A stretch of 64,000 nucleotides of DNA, taken from NCBI RefSeq assembly GCF_014490485.1, contig NZ_JACTVA010000004.1, positions 1 to 64,000 on the forward strand, given 5' to 3'. Under the pieces are notes generated by a model, which saw nothing but the letters and a program-made list of their open reading frames with translations, was not told where the DNA came from and made no database searches. This DNA comes from Teichococcus aerophilus (GTDB lineage: Bacteria > Pseudomonadota > Alphaproteobacteria > Acetobacterales > Acetobacteraceae). This document shows, piece after piece, positions 7,904 to 15,621 of this stretch. The stretch's first letter is position 1, and each line of letters opens with the position of its first letter. The position numbers were made by a program, and so were the translations under genes.

Positions 7904-10422
7904 GCAGCCATCTCTCGCTGGGTCTGCGCTTCGCGCGGCGGGAGCTGCGGGGCGGTCTGAAGGGCCTGCGCATCGTTCTGGCCTGCCTGGCACTGGGCGT
8001 GGCGGCCATTGCCGCCGTCGGCGCGCTGCGCGCCGCCACCGAGGCCAGCCTGTCCGAGGACGGCGCCCGCATCCTGGGCGGCGACCTCTCCGTCCGCGTT
8101 ACCTACCGGCCGATGCCGCAGGAGGCGCGGGACTGGATCACCCGCCACGGCGGCCGCCTCTCCGAGATCGTCGAGATGCGCGCCATGGCCATCGCGCCCA
8201 ATGGCGAGCGCACCCTGGTGGAGCTGAAGGCGGCCGACGCGGCCTACCCGCTCTACGGCGCGCTGGAGCTGGACCCGCCCAATGCCGCCCTGACGCCCGA
8301 GGCCCCCGGCACCCCCGCCGGCGTGGCGCTCGAGCCGCTGGTGGCGGAGCGGCTGGGCCTGAAGGTGGGCGAGCGCCTGCGCATCGGCGAGGAGAGTTTT
8401 GTCCTGGCCGCGCTGATCCGCGTGGAGCCGGACAAGGTGGCGACGCCCGCCCTGCTGGGCCCGCGCGCGCTGATCCCGCTGGGCGCGCTGCCGGCCACCG
8501 GGCTGATCCAGCCGGGCAGCCTGGTGCAGTACGAATACCGCATCGCCCTGCCGCCCGGCGTGGCGCCGCGCAGCTTCGCGCGCGACTTCCAGGCCGCGCA
8601 TGACGATGGCGGCTGGCGCGTGCGCGACGCTACCCAGGCCGCCCCCGGCGTGAACCGGATGCTGGACCGCGTGGCCTCCTTCCTCATCCTAGCCGGGCTG
8701 ACGGCGCTGCTGGTCGGCGGCATCGGCGTGGCCACCGGCGTGCGCAGCTGGCTGGACCAGCGCGCCCGTACCATCGCCACGCTGCGCTGCCTGGGCGCGC
8801 CGGCCGGCACGGTGTTCGCCACCTACCTGATCCAGGTGCTTGGGCTCTCCGTGCTCGGCATCATCCTTGGCCTGGCGATCGGGCAGGGACTGGCGGTGCT
8901 GGCGGCGCAGATGCTGGCCGCCGCCCTGCCGGTGCCGCCGCGCCTGGGCTTCTACCCGGCGCCGCTGGCCCTGGCGGCGCTGTACGGGCTGCTGACGGCG
9001 CTGTCCTTCTCGCTCTGGCCGCTGGGCCGTGCGCGGGAGATCCCGGGCGCCGCCCTGTTCCGCGACACGGTGCAGCCGCGCACCGGCCGCCCGCGCCTGT
9101 CGCTGCTGCTGGTGAACGGCCTGGCGGTGCTGGCCCTGGTGGCCCTGGTGGTCGGCACGGCCGAGCAGCCCTTCTTCGCCCTGGCCTTCTGCGGCGCGGC
9201 GGCGGCGACGCTGCTGCTGTTCCGCCTGGGTGCCAGCGCCCTGATGGGGCTGGCCAAGCGGGTGAAGGCGGGGCAGCGGCCGGCACTGCGGCTGGGCCTG
9301 GCCAACCTGCACCGCCCTGGCGCGCCGACGGCGCTGCTGCTGGTGGCGCTGGGCATCGGCCTGACCACGCTCTCCGCCCTCGCCTTGATCGAGGGCAATC
9401 TGCGCCAGCAGATCAGCAACCAGATCCCGTCCCAGGCGCCGAACTTCTTCTTCATCGACATCCAGTCCGACCAGGTGACGCAGTTCGACCGCCTGACCAC
9501 CGGCCTGCCGGGGGTGGAGGAAGTGAAGCGCGTACCCTCCCTCCGCGCCCGCATCGTCTCGGTGAAGGGTGTGCCGGCGGACCAGGTGCAGACCACGGGC
9601 GACAGCTCCTGGGCACTGCGGGGCGACCGCGGGCTGACCTATGCCGCGACTCCGCCGGACGGCACCCGCGTGGTGGCCGGGCAGTGGTGGGCGCCGGATT
9701 ATAGCGGCCCGCCGCTGGTCTCGCTGGACGCCAACCTCGCCCAGGGCTGGGGCGTCGGCCTGGGCGACGAGATCGTCGTCAACGTGCTGGGAAGGGACAT
9801 CCCGCTGAAGATCGCCAGCCTGCGGCAGATCGAGTGGCAGGGGCTGGGCATCAATTTCGTCCTCGTCGCCTCGCCTGGCCTGCTCTCCTCCGCGCCGCAC
9901 ACGCATATCGCCACCCTGCGCGGCGACGTGGCGCAGGACGCGGCCGTGCTGCGCGCGGTGACGGATGCCTTCCCCAATGTCTCCGGCATCCGGGTGCGGG
10001 ATGCGCTGGATGCGGTCTCGGCGCTGATGGAGCGGCTGGGCACGGCGATCTCGGCGGTGGCGGGCGTCACGCTGCTGGCGGGCGGGCTGGTGCTGGCCGG
10101 GGCCATGGCCGCCGGGCAGCGCCGCAGGGTGCGCGATGCGGTGGTCCTGAAGGTGATCGGCGCCACGCGGGCGCAGATCCGCAAGGCCTGGATGGTGGAG
10201 TTCGGCCTGCTCGGCTTCACCGCCGGCACGCTGGCCGCTGCCATCGGTACCGCCGCCAGTTGGGGCGTGGCACGATTTGTCATGAAGACGGAGTGGGTAT
10301 TCCTGCCGTGGACCCTGGCTATCACCGTGCTGGGCTGTACGGTGCTGACCCTGGCGCTGGGTTATGCCGGCACCGCGCTGGCCTTGCGGGTGCGGCCGGC
10401 CCCCCTGCTACGTAACGAATGA
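7900..10422 (+). CDS. FtsX-like ABC transporter permease (YbbP type)
   Basis: Large membrane subunit of 840 residues, paired with the upstream ATPase. The layout is the duplicated FtsX arrangement: TM1 near residue 25-45, a periplasmic domain, a TM bundle at about 260-370 with an FtsX domain, a central TM pair, a second periplasmic domain (about 510-700) and a final FtsX domain with three TM helices (about 715-830). Neighbouring tesA points to a role in moving a lipid or hydrophobic product across the envelope, as is assumed for the E. coli YbbA-YbbP-TesA locus; the actual substrate is not known. Confidence 0.88.
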   Translation: MSSHLSLGLRFARRELRGGLKGLRIVLACLALGVAAIAAVGALRAATEASLSEDGARILGGDLSVRVTYRPMPQEARDWITRHGGRLSEIVEMRAMAIAPNGERTLVELKAADAAYPLYGALELDPPNAALTPEAPGTPAGVALEPLVAERLGLKVGERLRIGEESFVLAALIRVEPDKVATPALLGPRALIPLGALPATGLIQPGSLVQYEYRIALPPGVAPRSFARDFQAAHDDGGWRVRDATQAAPGVNRMLDRVASFLILAGLTALLVGGIGVATGVRSWLDQRARTIATLRCLGAPAGTVFATYLIQVLGLSVLGIILGLAIGQGLAVLAAQMLAAALPVPPRLGFYPAPLALAALYGLLTALSFSLWPLGRAREIPGAALFRDTVQPRTGRPRLSLLLVNGLAVLALVALVVGTAEQPFFALAFCGAAAATLLLFRLGASALMGLAKRVKAGQRPALRLGLANLHRPGAPTALLLVALGIGLTTLSALALIEGNLRQQISNQIPSQAPNFFFIDIQSDQVTQFDRLTTGLPGVEEVKRVPSLRARIVSVKGVPADQVQTTGDSSWALRGDRGLTYAATPPDGTRVVAGQWWAPDYSGPPLVSLDANLAQGWGVGLGDEIVVNVLGRDIPLKIASLRQIEWQGLGINFVLVASPGLLSSAPHTHIATLRGDVAQDAAVLRAVTDAFPNVSGIRVRDALDAVSALMERLGTAISAVAGVTLLAGGLVLAGAMAAGQRRRVRDAVVLKVIGATRAQIRKAWMVEFGLLGFTAGTLAAAIGTAASWGVARFVMKTEWVFLPWTLAITVLGCTVLTLALGYAGTALALRVRPAPLLRNE

Positions 10423-10475
10423 GTAAATTCGGCCGGATAGGGTAGGGAAAGAGCAAGGCTCCCGCACGAATCCGA

Positions 10476-10505
10476 TTGAACGACATTACGGATAGTCCAT
10501 ATTGG
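10476..10505 (+). promoter_or_regulatory. Candidate sigma-70 promoter of the Bax-inhibitor-like gene
   Basis: TTGAAC at 10476-10481 and TATTGG at 10500-10505 are separated by 18 bp, within a relatively AT-rich patch of the gap before the gene at 10552. A short hairpin (GCGGGC/GCCCGC, 10514-10530) follows in the leader, just before GGAGGAG at 10534-10540. The match is moderate and not experimentally supported. Confidence 0.3.
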
Positions 10506-10551
10506 ATCATCATGCGGGCCCTTAGCCCGCGTTGGAGGAGTTATCGCCGCT

Positions 10552-11331
10552 ATGGCCTTTGGTAACGATTACCGTACCACGGGCGCGCCTGGCTGGGGCC
10601 GCGCCGCGACCACCGATGCCGCTGCCCTGGATGCCGGGCTGCGGGCCTACATGCTGCGCGTCTACAACTGGATGGCCTCCGGCCTTCTGGTGACCGCGAT
10701 CGTGTCCTACGTGATCGCCAATACCAGCCTGTCCGAGCTGTTCTTCAACGTCGTGCGCACCCCGCGCGGCCTGGCGACGCAGCCGACGATGCTGGGCCTG
10801 GTCGCCATGTTCGCGCCGCTCGCCTTCGTGCTCGTGCTCTCCTTCGGTGTGAACCGGATGAGCAAGACGTCGGTGCAGGCGCTGTTCTGGGTATTCTGCG
10901 CCACGATGGGCGCCAGCATGGCGAACATCTTCGTCGTCTATGTCGGCGCCTCGGTGGCCAGCACCTTCGCCGTCACGGCCGGCATGTTCGCGGCTGTCAG
11001 CCTGTACGGCTACACCACGAAGACCGACCTGACGAAGATGGGCAGCTTCATGATGATGGGCCTGATCGGCATCATCATCGCCGGCGTCGTCAACATGTTC
11101 ATCGGCAGCGGCCCGCTGGCCCTGGCGATCAGCATCATCGGCGTCATCGTCTTCGTCGGCCTGACCGCCTACGACACCCAGCGCATCAAGGCGGACTACA
11201 TCGAGTACGCCTATGCCGAGGGCACCGACGGCGCCGCCAAGCGCAGCGTGTTCGACGCGCTTGGCCTGTACCTGAACTTCATCAACCTGTTCCAGTTGAT
11301 GCTGCAGTTCATGGGCGTCCGCCGCGACTGA
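10552..11331 (+). CDS. Bax inhibitor-1/YccA family membrane protein
   Basis: Inner-membrane protein of 259 residues with seven predicted membrane segments, starting after a 40-residue cytoplasmic N-terminus. The family-typical C-terminal segment IIGVIVFVGLTAYDTQRIK contains the conserved Asp of the pH-sensing pair seen in the YetJ structure. E. coli relatives (YccA, YbhL) interact with FtsH or mediate ion leak; the role here is not known. GGAGGAG precedes the ATG. A strong intrinsic terminator follows at 11356. Confidence 0.93.
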   Translation: MAFGNDYRTTGAPGWGRAATTDAAALDAGLRAYMLRVYNWMASGLLVTAIVSYVIANTSLSELFFNVVRTPRGLATQPTMLGLVAMFAPLAFVLVLSFGVNRMSKTSVQALFWVFCATMGASMANIFVVYVGASVASTFAVTAGMFAAVSLYGYTTKTDLTKMGSFMMMGLIGIIIAGVVNMFIGSGPLALAISIIGVIVFVGLTAYDTQRIKADYIEYAYAEGTDGAAKRSVFDALGLYLNFINLFQLMLQFMGVRRD

Positions 11332-11355
11332 TCCCGCACCAGCGGAACCGAGACG

Positions 11356-11385
11356 AGCCCCGGGGAGCAATCCCCGGGGCTTTTT
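11356..11385 (+). terminator. Intrinsic terminator after the Bax-inhibitor-like gene
   Basis: An 11-bp perfect stem (AGCCCCGGGGA with its complement) closed by a GCAA tetraloop and followed by TTTT. It begins 25 bp after the stop codon. Confidence 0.9.
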
Positions 11386-11404
11386 CATGCCTGCCGCCCA
11401 CCAA

Positions 11405-11430
11405 AACACTTGAACAGTTGTTCAAGTGTT
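11405..11430. promoter_or_regulatory. Perfect 26-bp palindrome upstream of mntP (probable operator)
   Basis: AACACTTGAACA, then GT, then TGTTCAAGTGTT, a perfect 12-2-12 inverted repeat. There is no T-tract and the preceding gene already has a terminator, so a protein-binding site is more likely than a hairpin. The TTGAACA/TGTTCAA core resembles the 12-2-12 operators bound by ArsR/SmtB-type metal sensors. The manganese exporter gene starts 109 bp downstream. Confidence 0.6.
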
Positions 11431-11467
11431 GTAGATATCGCGCCGCCGGCCCAGCCGGATCATTCCT

Positions 11468-11538
11468 TGGCAGGCCTGGGGGAGAGCGTGCGGCAGGCCC
11501 AGCCGCCACGCCCACCCCGTGCGGGAGAGACCAGCGCC
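11468..11538 (+). promoter_or_regulatory. Possible compact yybP-ykoY (Mn) riboswitch-like leader of mntP
   Basis: The leader between the palindrome and the mntP start contains GGGGGAGAG (about 11479), a G/C-rich hairpin (GCGTG..CACGC, about 11486-11511) and GGGAGAGACC (11523-11532) just before the ATG. The two purine-rich loops and their order recall the yybP-ykoY manganese riboswitch, which often controls mntP. The P1 pairing is weak, and I cannot run a covariance model. Confidence 0.28.
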
Positions 11539-12105
11539 ATGACCCCTATCGCCACCCTCGTCCTCGCCTTTGGCATGTCGGTCGATGCCTTCGCCGCCGC
11601 CATCGGCAAAGGCGCCGCGCTGCACCGCCCCCGCTGGTCGGAAGCCCTGCGCACCGGGCTGATCTTCGGTGCGGTGGAAACCCTGACGCCGGTCCTCGGC
11701 TGGGCACTGGGGCTGGCCGCCGCCTCCTATGTCGATGCCGTGGACCACTGGCTGGCCTTCGTCATCCTCGGCGCCGTCGGCGGGCGGATGGTCATCGGCG
11801 CCCTGCGCACGCCACGCCCGGTGGAGGAACGCCCCCAGCGCCACTCCCTCTGGCTGCTGCTGGCCACCGCCTTTGGCACCAGCATCGATGCCGCGGCCGT
11901 CGGCGTCACCCTGGCCTTCATCGGTGCTGATATCGCCCGCACCGCCCTGGCCATCGGCGCCGCCACCTTCCTGATGGCCACCACCGGCATGTTGATCGGC
12001 CGCTACCTGGGCGTGCGCCTGGGCCGCGTGGCGGAAGGCCTGGGCGGAATGGGGCTGATCCTGCTGGGGGCGAAGATCCTGGCGGAGCATACGTTGCTGG
12101 GGTGA
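11539..12105 (+). CDS. mntP: Manganese efflux pump MntP
   Basis: Exports Mn(II) across the inner membrane. The protein has 188 residues and six membrane helices formed by two DUF204 repeats. Each repeat carries its conserved Asp motif: [14 protein letters not shown] at the start and [12 protein letters not shown] in the fourth helix. ATG at 11539 is chosen because the frame upstream (open from 11410) is not membrane-like. The upstream palindrome and leader suggest metal-dependent control. The downstream junction holds repeat copy B. Confidence 0.93.
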   Translation: MTPIATLVLAFGMSVDAFAAAIGKGAALHRPRWSEALRTGLIFGAVETLTPVLGWALGLAAASYVDAVDHWLAFVILGAVGGRMVIGALRTPRPVEERPQRHSLWLLLATAFGTSIDAAAVGVTLAFIGADIARTALAIGAATFLMATTGMLIGRYLGVRLGRVAEGLGGMGLILLGAKILAEHTLLG

Positions 12106-12129
12106 GGGCGGCCGGTTTGGCCGGGAGAA

Positions 12130-12374
12130 GGAAGGCCGGGGAAGGAATTCCCCGGGCCCCTTCTTTTCTTTTTCGAGTCTGTCGGGCGTGGCTGTTGATA
12201 GGGTGGGCCTGGGAACCGGCTGGGTGCGCCGGAGGTCCAGGACCTCCGGCGGCTGTGGGTTCAGCTCTGGTGGCCCATTAAAATCATCAACGGGCGTCCG
12301 CTCTCAGTCCTGCAGCGCCGTCCCAAACTCGCAGAAAAAAGAAGGGGCCCGGGGAATTCCTTCCCCGGCCTTCC
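12130..12374. repeat. Convergent-junction inverted-repeat element, copy B
   Basis: Paired element of 245 bp between mntP and carD, which converge here. The arms at 12130-12177 and 12325-12374 are inverted copies and each folds into the stem CCGGGGAA/TTCCCCGG with a GGAA loop, followed by CCCCTTCTTTT on the outgoing strand. The central hairpin at 12227-12251 has 12-bp arms around a single A. The interior is clearly alignable to copy A (shared CGGCTGGGTGCGCC and AAAATCATCA blocks). With the terminator below, it fills the 341-bp gap. Confidence 0.87.
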
Positions 12375-12390
12375 TCGCCAGCGCCCACGA

Positions 12391-12425
12391 AAAAGCCCGG
12401 CACACCATTCGGTGGCCGGGCTTTT
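12391..12425. terminator. Bidirectional terminator, carD side
   Basis: AAAAGCCCGGC pairs with GCCGGGCTTTT, with an inner CACC/GGTG stem and ATTC loop. A-tract and T-tract flank the stem, so it can work in both directions. It lies 22 bp beyond the carD stop. Confidence 0.85.
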
Positions 12426-12446
12426 CTGTCGGTGCAGCGGGGTGGT

Positions 12447-13115
12447 TCAGCCCTGCTTCAGGTAGTCCAGCAGCTTGTTCATCGCGGCTGTCTTGTCGGT
12501 GCGGTCCAGCGCGGCCACTTCGGCGGCCAGGCGGTCCATGGCCAGTTCGTAGATCTGGCGTTCGCTGAACGACTGGTCCGGCTGCCCGGCGTTGCGGTGC
12601 AGGTCGCGCACCACTTCGGCGATCTGCACGGGGTCGCCGCTGTTGATCTTCTGCTCGTATTCCTGCGCGCGGCGGGACCACATGGTGCGCTTGATGCGGG
12701 CACGGCCTTTCAGCGTGTCCAGCGCCTCGCCCATCATGTCCTTATTGGCCAGCATGCGCAGGCCGGCGCTGGCCGCCTTGCCCAGCGGCACGCGCAGGGT
12801 CATGCGGTTCTCTTCGAAGGTGACGACGATCACCTTCAGCTCCAGCCCGGCGGCCGACATCGTCTCGATGCCCTGCACCTGGCCGACGCCATGGGTCGGG
12901 TAGACCACGTGGTCGCCCGCCTTGAAGTCCGAGCCCTTATTGCCGAGCGGCTTGGGCGGCGGCGCGGGGCGGGACGGACCGGGGGCGACGGAGGGCTCGG
13001 GCGCCGCGGCCTGGTCCTCGGCCATGCCGGGGCGGCGGGCAGCGGCAGGGGTCTTGGCGGCCACGGGGGGCTCGGGTTGCGGGGAGGTGGATTTCGCGCC
13101 GGCCGGTGGCTTCAT
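12447..13115 (-). CDS. carD: CarD family transcriptional regulator
   Basis: CarD proteins bind the RNA polymerase beta subunit and stabilise open promoter complexes at many promoters. The protein has 222 residues: a Pro/Ala-rich disordered N-terminus of about 60 residues, the RNAP-interacting Tudor-like domain starting at DFKAGDHVVYPTHGVGQV (about 63-80), and the helical DNA-binding C-terminal domain. AGGAGA about ten bases upstream selects the ATG at 13115. Adjacency to fdxA is common in alphaproteobacteria. An inverted repeat at 13161-13178 lies in its leader. Confidence 0.92.
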   Translation of the reverse strand: MKPPAGAKSTSPQPEPPVAAKTPAAARRPGMAEDQAAAPEPSVAPGPSRPAPPPKPLGNKGSDFKAGDHVVYPTHGVGQVQGIETMSAAGLELKVIVVTFEENRMTLRVPLGKAASAGLRMLANKDMMGEALDTLKGRARIKRTMWSRRAQEYEQKINSGDPVQIAEVVRDLHRNAGQPDQSFSERQIYELAMDRLAAEVAALDRTDKTAAMNKLLDYLKQG

Positions 13116-13450
13116 CCGAGCAATCTTCTCCTGCGAAGCACATGGGGCGGGGTCGGGGCGGTCACGGCGGGCCGTGACGGCTTCGGGCTCCGCATCCCAT
13201 GGCAGTAATGGCGGGGGCAGCGCACGCACGCCCGCTCATCCCGCCCAGCCCACAGGCATAGCACGAATTTACCGCAAAGTCACCCGCGGCCGGCCATCCG
13301 CCCAAGGAAGCGGCAGGGCAGGCGTGTACTTGGCCAAAAAGCCCGAAGCTGTGGCAGATGGCCACGAGGCGGGAACACGGCCTGAAGAGGGCCCAGTGGC
13401 ACCCAGCGAGCCGGCCAGGGCTGCGGCGGGAAGGCTGAAGCCCGTTCGCC
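13116..13450. other. 335-bp gap between carD and fdxA, no gene recognised
   Basis: This stretch must hold the carD promoter on the minus strand. The only clear structure is a 7-bp inverted repeat, GTCACGG/CCGTGAC with a CGGG loop, at 13161-13178, about 45 bases upstream of the carD start codon. The central part (about 13260-13340) is less GC-rich. I see no convincing promoter hexamers, ORF or RNA gene. Confidence 0.5.
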
Positions 13451-13783
13451 TCAGGGCTTGCCGGGGGCGGGGTCGAACAGCCCCTTCTTGTCCGGCTTGC
13501 CGTTCCATTCCTCGGCATCCGGCGGCGCATCGCCCTTGCGGGTGATGTTGGGCCAGGACTGCGCGTAGTCGCGGTTCAGCTCGGCCCAGTCGGTGGCGCG
13601 GTCGTCGCTATCGGGGAAGATGGCCTCGGCCGGGCATTCGGGTTCGCACACGCCGCAGTCGATGCACTCATCCGGGTGGATGACGAGCATGTTCTCGCCG
13701 ACATAGAAGCAGTCCACGGGACACACTTCCACGCAGTCCATGTACTTGCAGCGGATGCAGTTCTCGGTGACGACGTAAGCCAC
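13451..13783 (-). CDS. fdxA: 7Fe ferredoxin FdxA
   Basis: Soluble electron carrier with one 3Fe-4S and one 4Fe-4S cluster. The protein has 110 residues and starts at a GTG (GTG-GCT-TAC, 13783), giving the standard [23 protein letters not shown]-terminal region; AGGAA lies ten bases upstream. Cluster ligands are in [14 protein letters not shown] (residues about 9-22) and [12 protein letters not shown] (about 40-51). The C-terminal half is the acidic tail usual in alphaproteobacterial FdxA ([17 protein letters not shown]). Its redox partner is not indicated by the neighbours. Confidence 0.94.
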   Translation of the reverse strand: MAYVVTENCIRCKYMDCVEVCPVDCFYVGENMLVIHPDECIDCGVCEPECPAEAIFPDSDDRATDWAELNRDYAQSWPNITRKGDAPPDAEEWNGKPDKKGLFDPAPGKP

Positions 13784-13901
13784 GGCCCATAGTTCCTTTC
13801 GCGCGGCCGAGAGATGGACCGGCAGGCCCGTTCGTGCAAGCCGCGTTTGCGGGATGCTCCCGCGCAGCCGTTTCATTCCGCACGGCCTTGTCGTCGCGAT
13901 T

Positions 13902-13933
13902 GGCAGCGTGCCGCCGGTGACGGCGACGCTGCC
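13902..13933. terminator. Stem-loop directly after the dehydrogenase operon
   Basis: GGCAGCGT pairs with ACGCTGCC and an inner GCCG/CGGC stem extends it. It abuts the stop codon of the flavin dehydrogenase gene on the minus strand. No U-tract follows, so it may stabilise the mRNA end or assist Rho rather than terminate on its own. Confidence 0.5.
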
Positions 13934-15322
13934 TCAGCCCGCCGGCAGGTCCGCCAGCTCTCCCACCGTGATGGGCTTGAAGGGCGCGCGTGGCCGCAGC
14001 GCCCCGGCCTCGGCGATCGGGATGCCGCGCGCCTGCGCGATCACCGCCGCCACCGTGGTGCCGCACATCCGGCCCTGGCAGGGGCCCATGCCGGTGCGCA
14101 GATAAGCCTTGGCCTGGTTCGGCCCCGTGGCGCCCAGCGCAGCGGCGGCACGCACCTGGCCGGCGGTCACTTCCTCGCAGCGGCAGACGATGGTGTCGTC
14201 ATCGGCCGGGGCCAGCACGCCGGGGGCGGGGGCGTAGAGCCGGTCCAGGAACGGCCGCAGCGCCAGCATCCGGCGCAACAGGTGGCGGTGCGGTACCGCG
14301 CGGCTGTCCCGCGCATGCTCGGGCAGGCGGCCCAGCCGGCACGCGGCATCCAGCGCCGCCAGGGCCCCGGTGGCGGTGGCTGCCTGCCAGCCGCCGATGC
14401 CGGCGCCATCGCCGGCCACCGCCAGCAACGGATTCGGCGTGGCGCCCCAGGCATCCACTTCGGGGCGCCAGCACAGCTGTGTCTCGTCCCACTGATGCGG
14501 CAGGCCCAGCGCGCGGGAGACATGGGTGGAGGGGATGACACCCTCGTGCAGCAGCAGTGTGTCGGCTTCCGTGCTGCCGCCGCCATCCCAGGTGATGCGC
14601 TGCAGCCGGCCCTCGCCCTCCGCCCGCAGGCCGGTCACGTGGGAGATGACCCGCATGCCGGCCCGGCGGGATGCCGCCATCAGCGTGGCGCCCTTCGCCA
14701 GCATGGCGCGGCCGCGCCAGAAGCCGGCGCCGGCAAGCCCGGCCGGCAGCGCCTGGCGCAGGGCGCCGCGCGGCGTCGTCTCCAGCAGCAGGGCAGGGGT
14801 GGCGCCGGCCTTGGCCAGCTGGTCCGCCAGCAGCCACAGCAGCGGCCCCTGGCCGGCCAGCACGGTGCGGCCCCGCGGCACGGCGCCGGCCTGCTTCAGC
14901 AGGATCTGCGCCGCGCCGGCGGTCAGCACGTTGGGCAGCGTCCAGCCGGGAATCGGCACCGGACGTTCCTGCGCGCCCGTCGCCAGCAGGACACGCTGGG
15001 CAACGAGGCTACCTGTACCGCTCTCGCCGCGCAGGGAGAGCACGCCGCCCACCGTATCCAGGTGCCACAGCGTGGTGGACGCGCGGTAGTCGATGCCGCC
15101 GGCCTGGATGGCGGCGCGGAAGCGGCGGACCAGCGCGGCGCCGTCACTGCCATACTCACCCGCCAGGGCCGGGTCCGAGGATGCGCGCTCGACATTGCGG
15201 AAGATCTGGCCGCCGGGAGCAGGCTGCTCGTCGATGACGGTGACGGAGAGGCCGAGCGAAGCGGCCTCGATCGCCGCCGCGAGGCCGGCCGGGCCGGCAC
15301 CGATGATGGCGAGGTCGGTCAT
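13934..15322 (-). CDS. FAD-dependent oxidoreductase, HcnB/opine oxidase subunit A type
   Basis: Alpha subunit of a heteromeric flavin dehydrogenase that oxidises amino acids or secondary amines such as opines, D-hydroxyproline or glycine. The protein has 462 residues. It has an N-terminal FAD dinucleotide-binding motif IIGAGPAGLAAAIEAA (residues 5-20), a second nucleotide-binding region with ATGAQERPVPIPGW, and a C-terminal BFD-like 2Fe-2S domain with CRCEEV and GPCQGRMCG. ATG at 15322 overlaps the small Fe-S subunit stop. The two downstream subunit genes show this is the large partner of a three-subunit enzyme. Confidence 0.85.
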   Translation of the reverse strand: MTDLAIIGAGPAGLAAAIEAASLGLSVTVIDEQPAPGGQIFRNVERASSDPALAGEYGSDGAALVRRFRAAIQAGGIDYRASTTLWHLDTVGGVLSLRGESGTGSLVAQRVLLATGAQERPVPIPGWTLPNVLTAGAAQILLKQAGAVPRGRTVLAGQGPLLWLLADQLAKAGATPALLLETTPRGALRQALPAGLAGAGFWRGRAMLAKGATLMAASRRAGMRVISHVTGLRAEGEGRLQRITWDGGGSTEADTLLLHEGVIPSTHVSRALGLPHQWDETQLCWRPEVDAWGATPNPLLAVAGDGAGIGGWQAATATGALAALDAACRLGRLPEHARDSRAVPHRHLLRRMLALRPFLDRLYAPAPGVLAPADDDTIVCRCEEVTAGQVRAAAALGATGPNQAKAYLRTGMGPCQGRMCGTTVAAVIAQARGIPIAEAGALRPRAPFKPITVGELADLPAG

Positions 15323-15621
15323 GCCGACATCCTCGCGGCGCGGGCGCCATGCTGGGGCGCGATGCGCATGCCAGGTCGCACCGTCACCATGCAGGCCTGG
15401 CGGTTGGCCACGCCGTCGATCTCGGCCAGGCAGTCGAAGCAGATGCCCATCATGCAATAGGGCAGGCGCGGGCTGCCATTCACTGGCGTCTCGCGGATGG
15501 CGGGCAGGCCGGCCAGCATCACGGCGGCGGCGGCGGTGCTGCCTTCCGGCACGCGCAGCGCGGCATCGCCGACGAAGACTTCCACGGTGGCGGGGCGCGG
15601 GTCAGGCCGCTGTGCGAACAT
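15319..15621 (-). CDS. Small 2Fe-2S subunit, HcnA type
   Basis: Protein of 100 residues forming the small iron-sulfur subunit of the flavin dehydrogenase. It has the N-terminal part of a plant-type ferredoxin fold (VEVFVGDAALRVPEGSTAAAAVM), then the cluster ligands in YCMMGICFDCLAEIDG and RQACMV (CxxxxCxxC plus a distant Cys). It overlaps the preceding gene by 20 bp and the following one by 4 bp, so the three are translated as one unit. It is the usual middle subunit of HcnABC-like and octopine/nopaline oxidase-like complexes. Confidence 0.85.
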   Translation of the reverse strand: MFAQRPDPRPATVEVFVGDAALRVPEGSTAAAAVMLAGLPAIRETPVNGSPRLPYCMMGICFDCLAEIDGVANRQACMVTVRPGMRIAPQHGARAARMSA

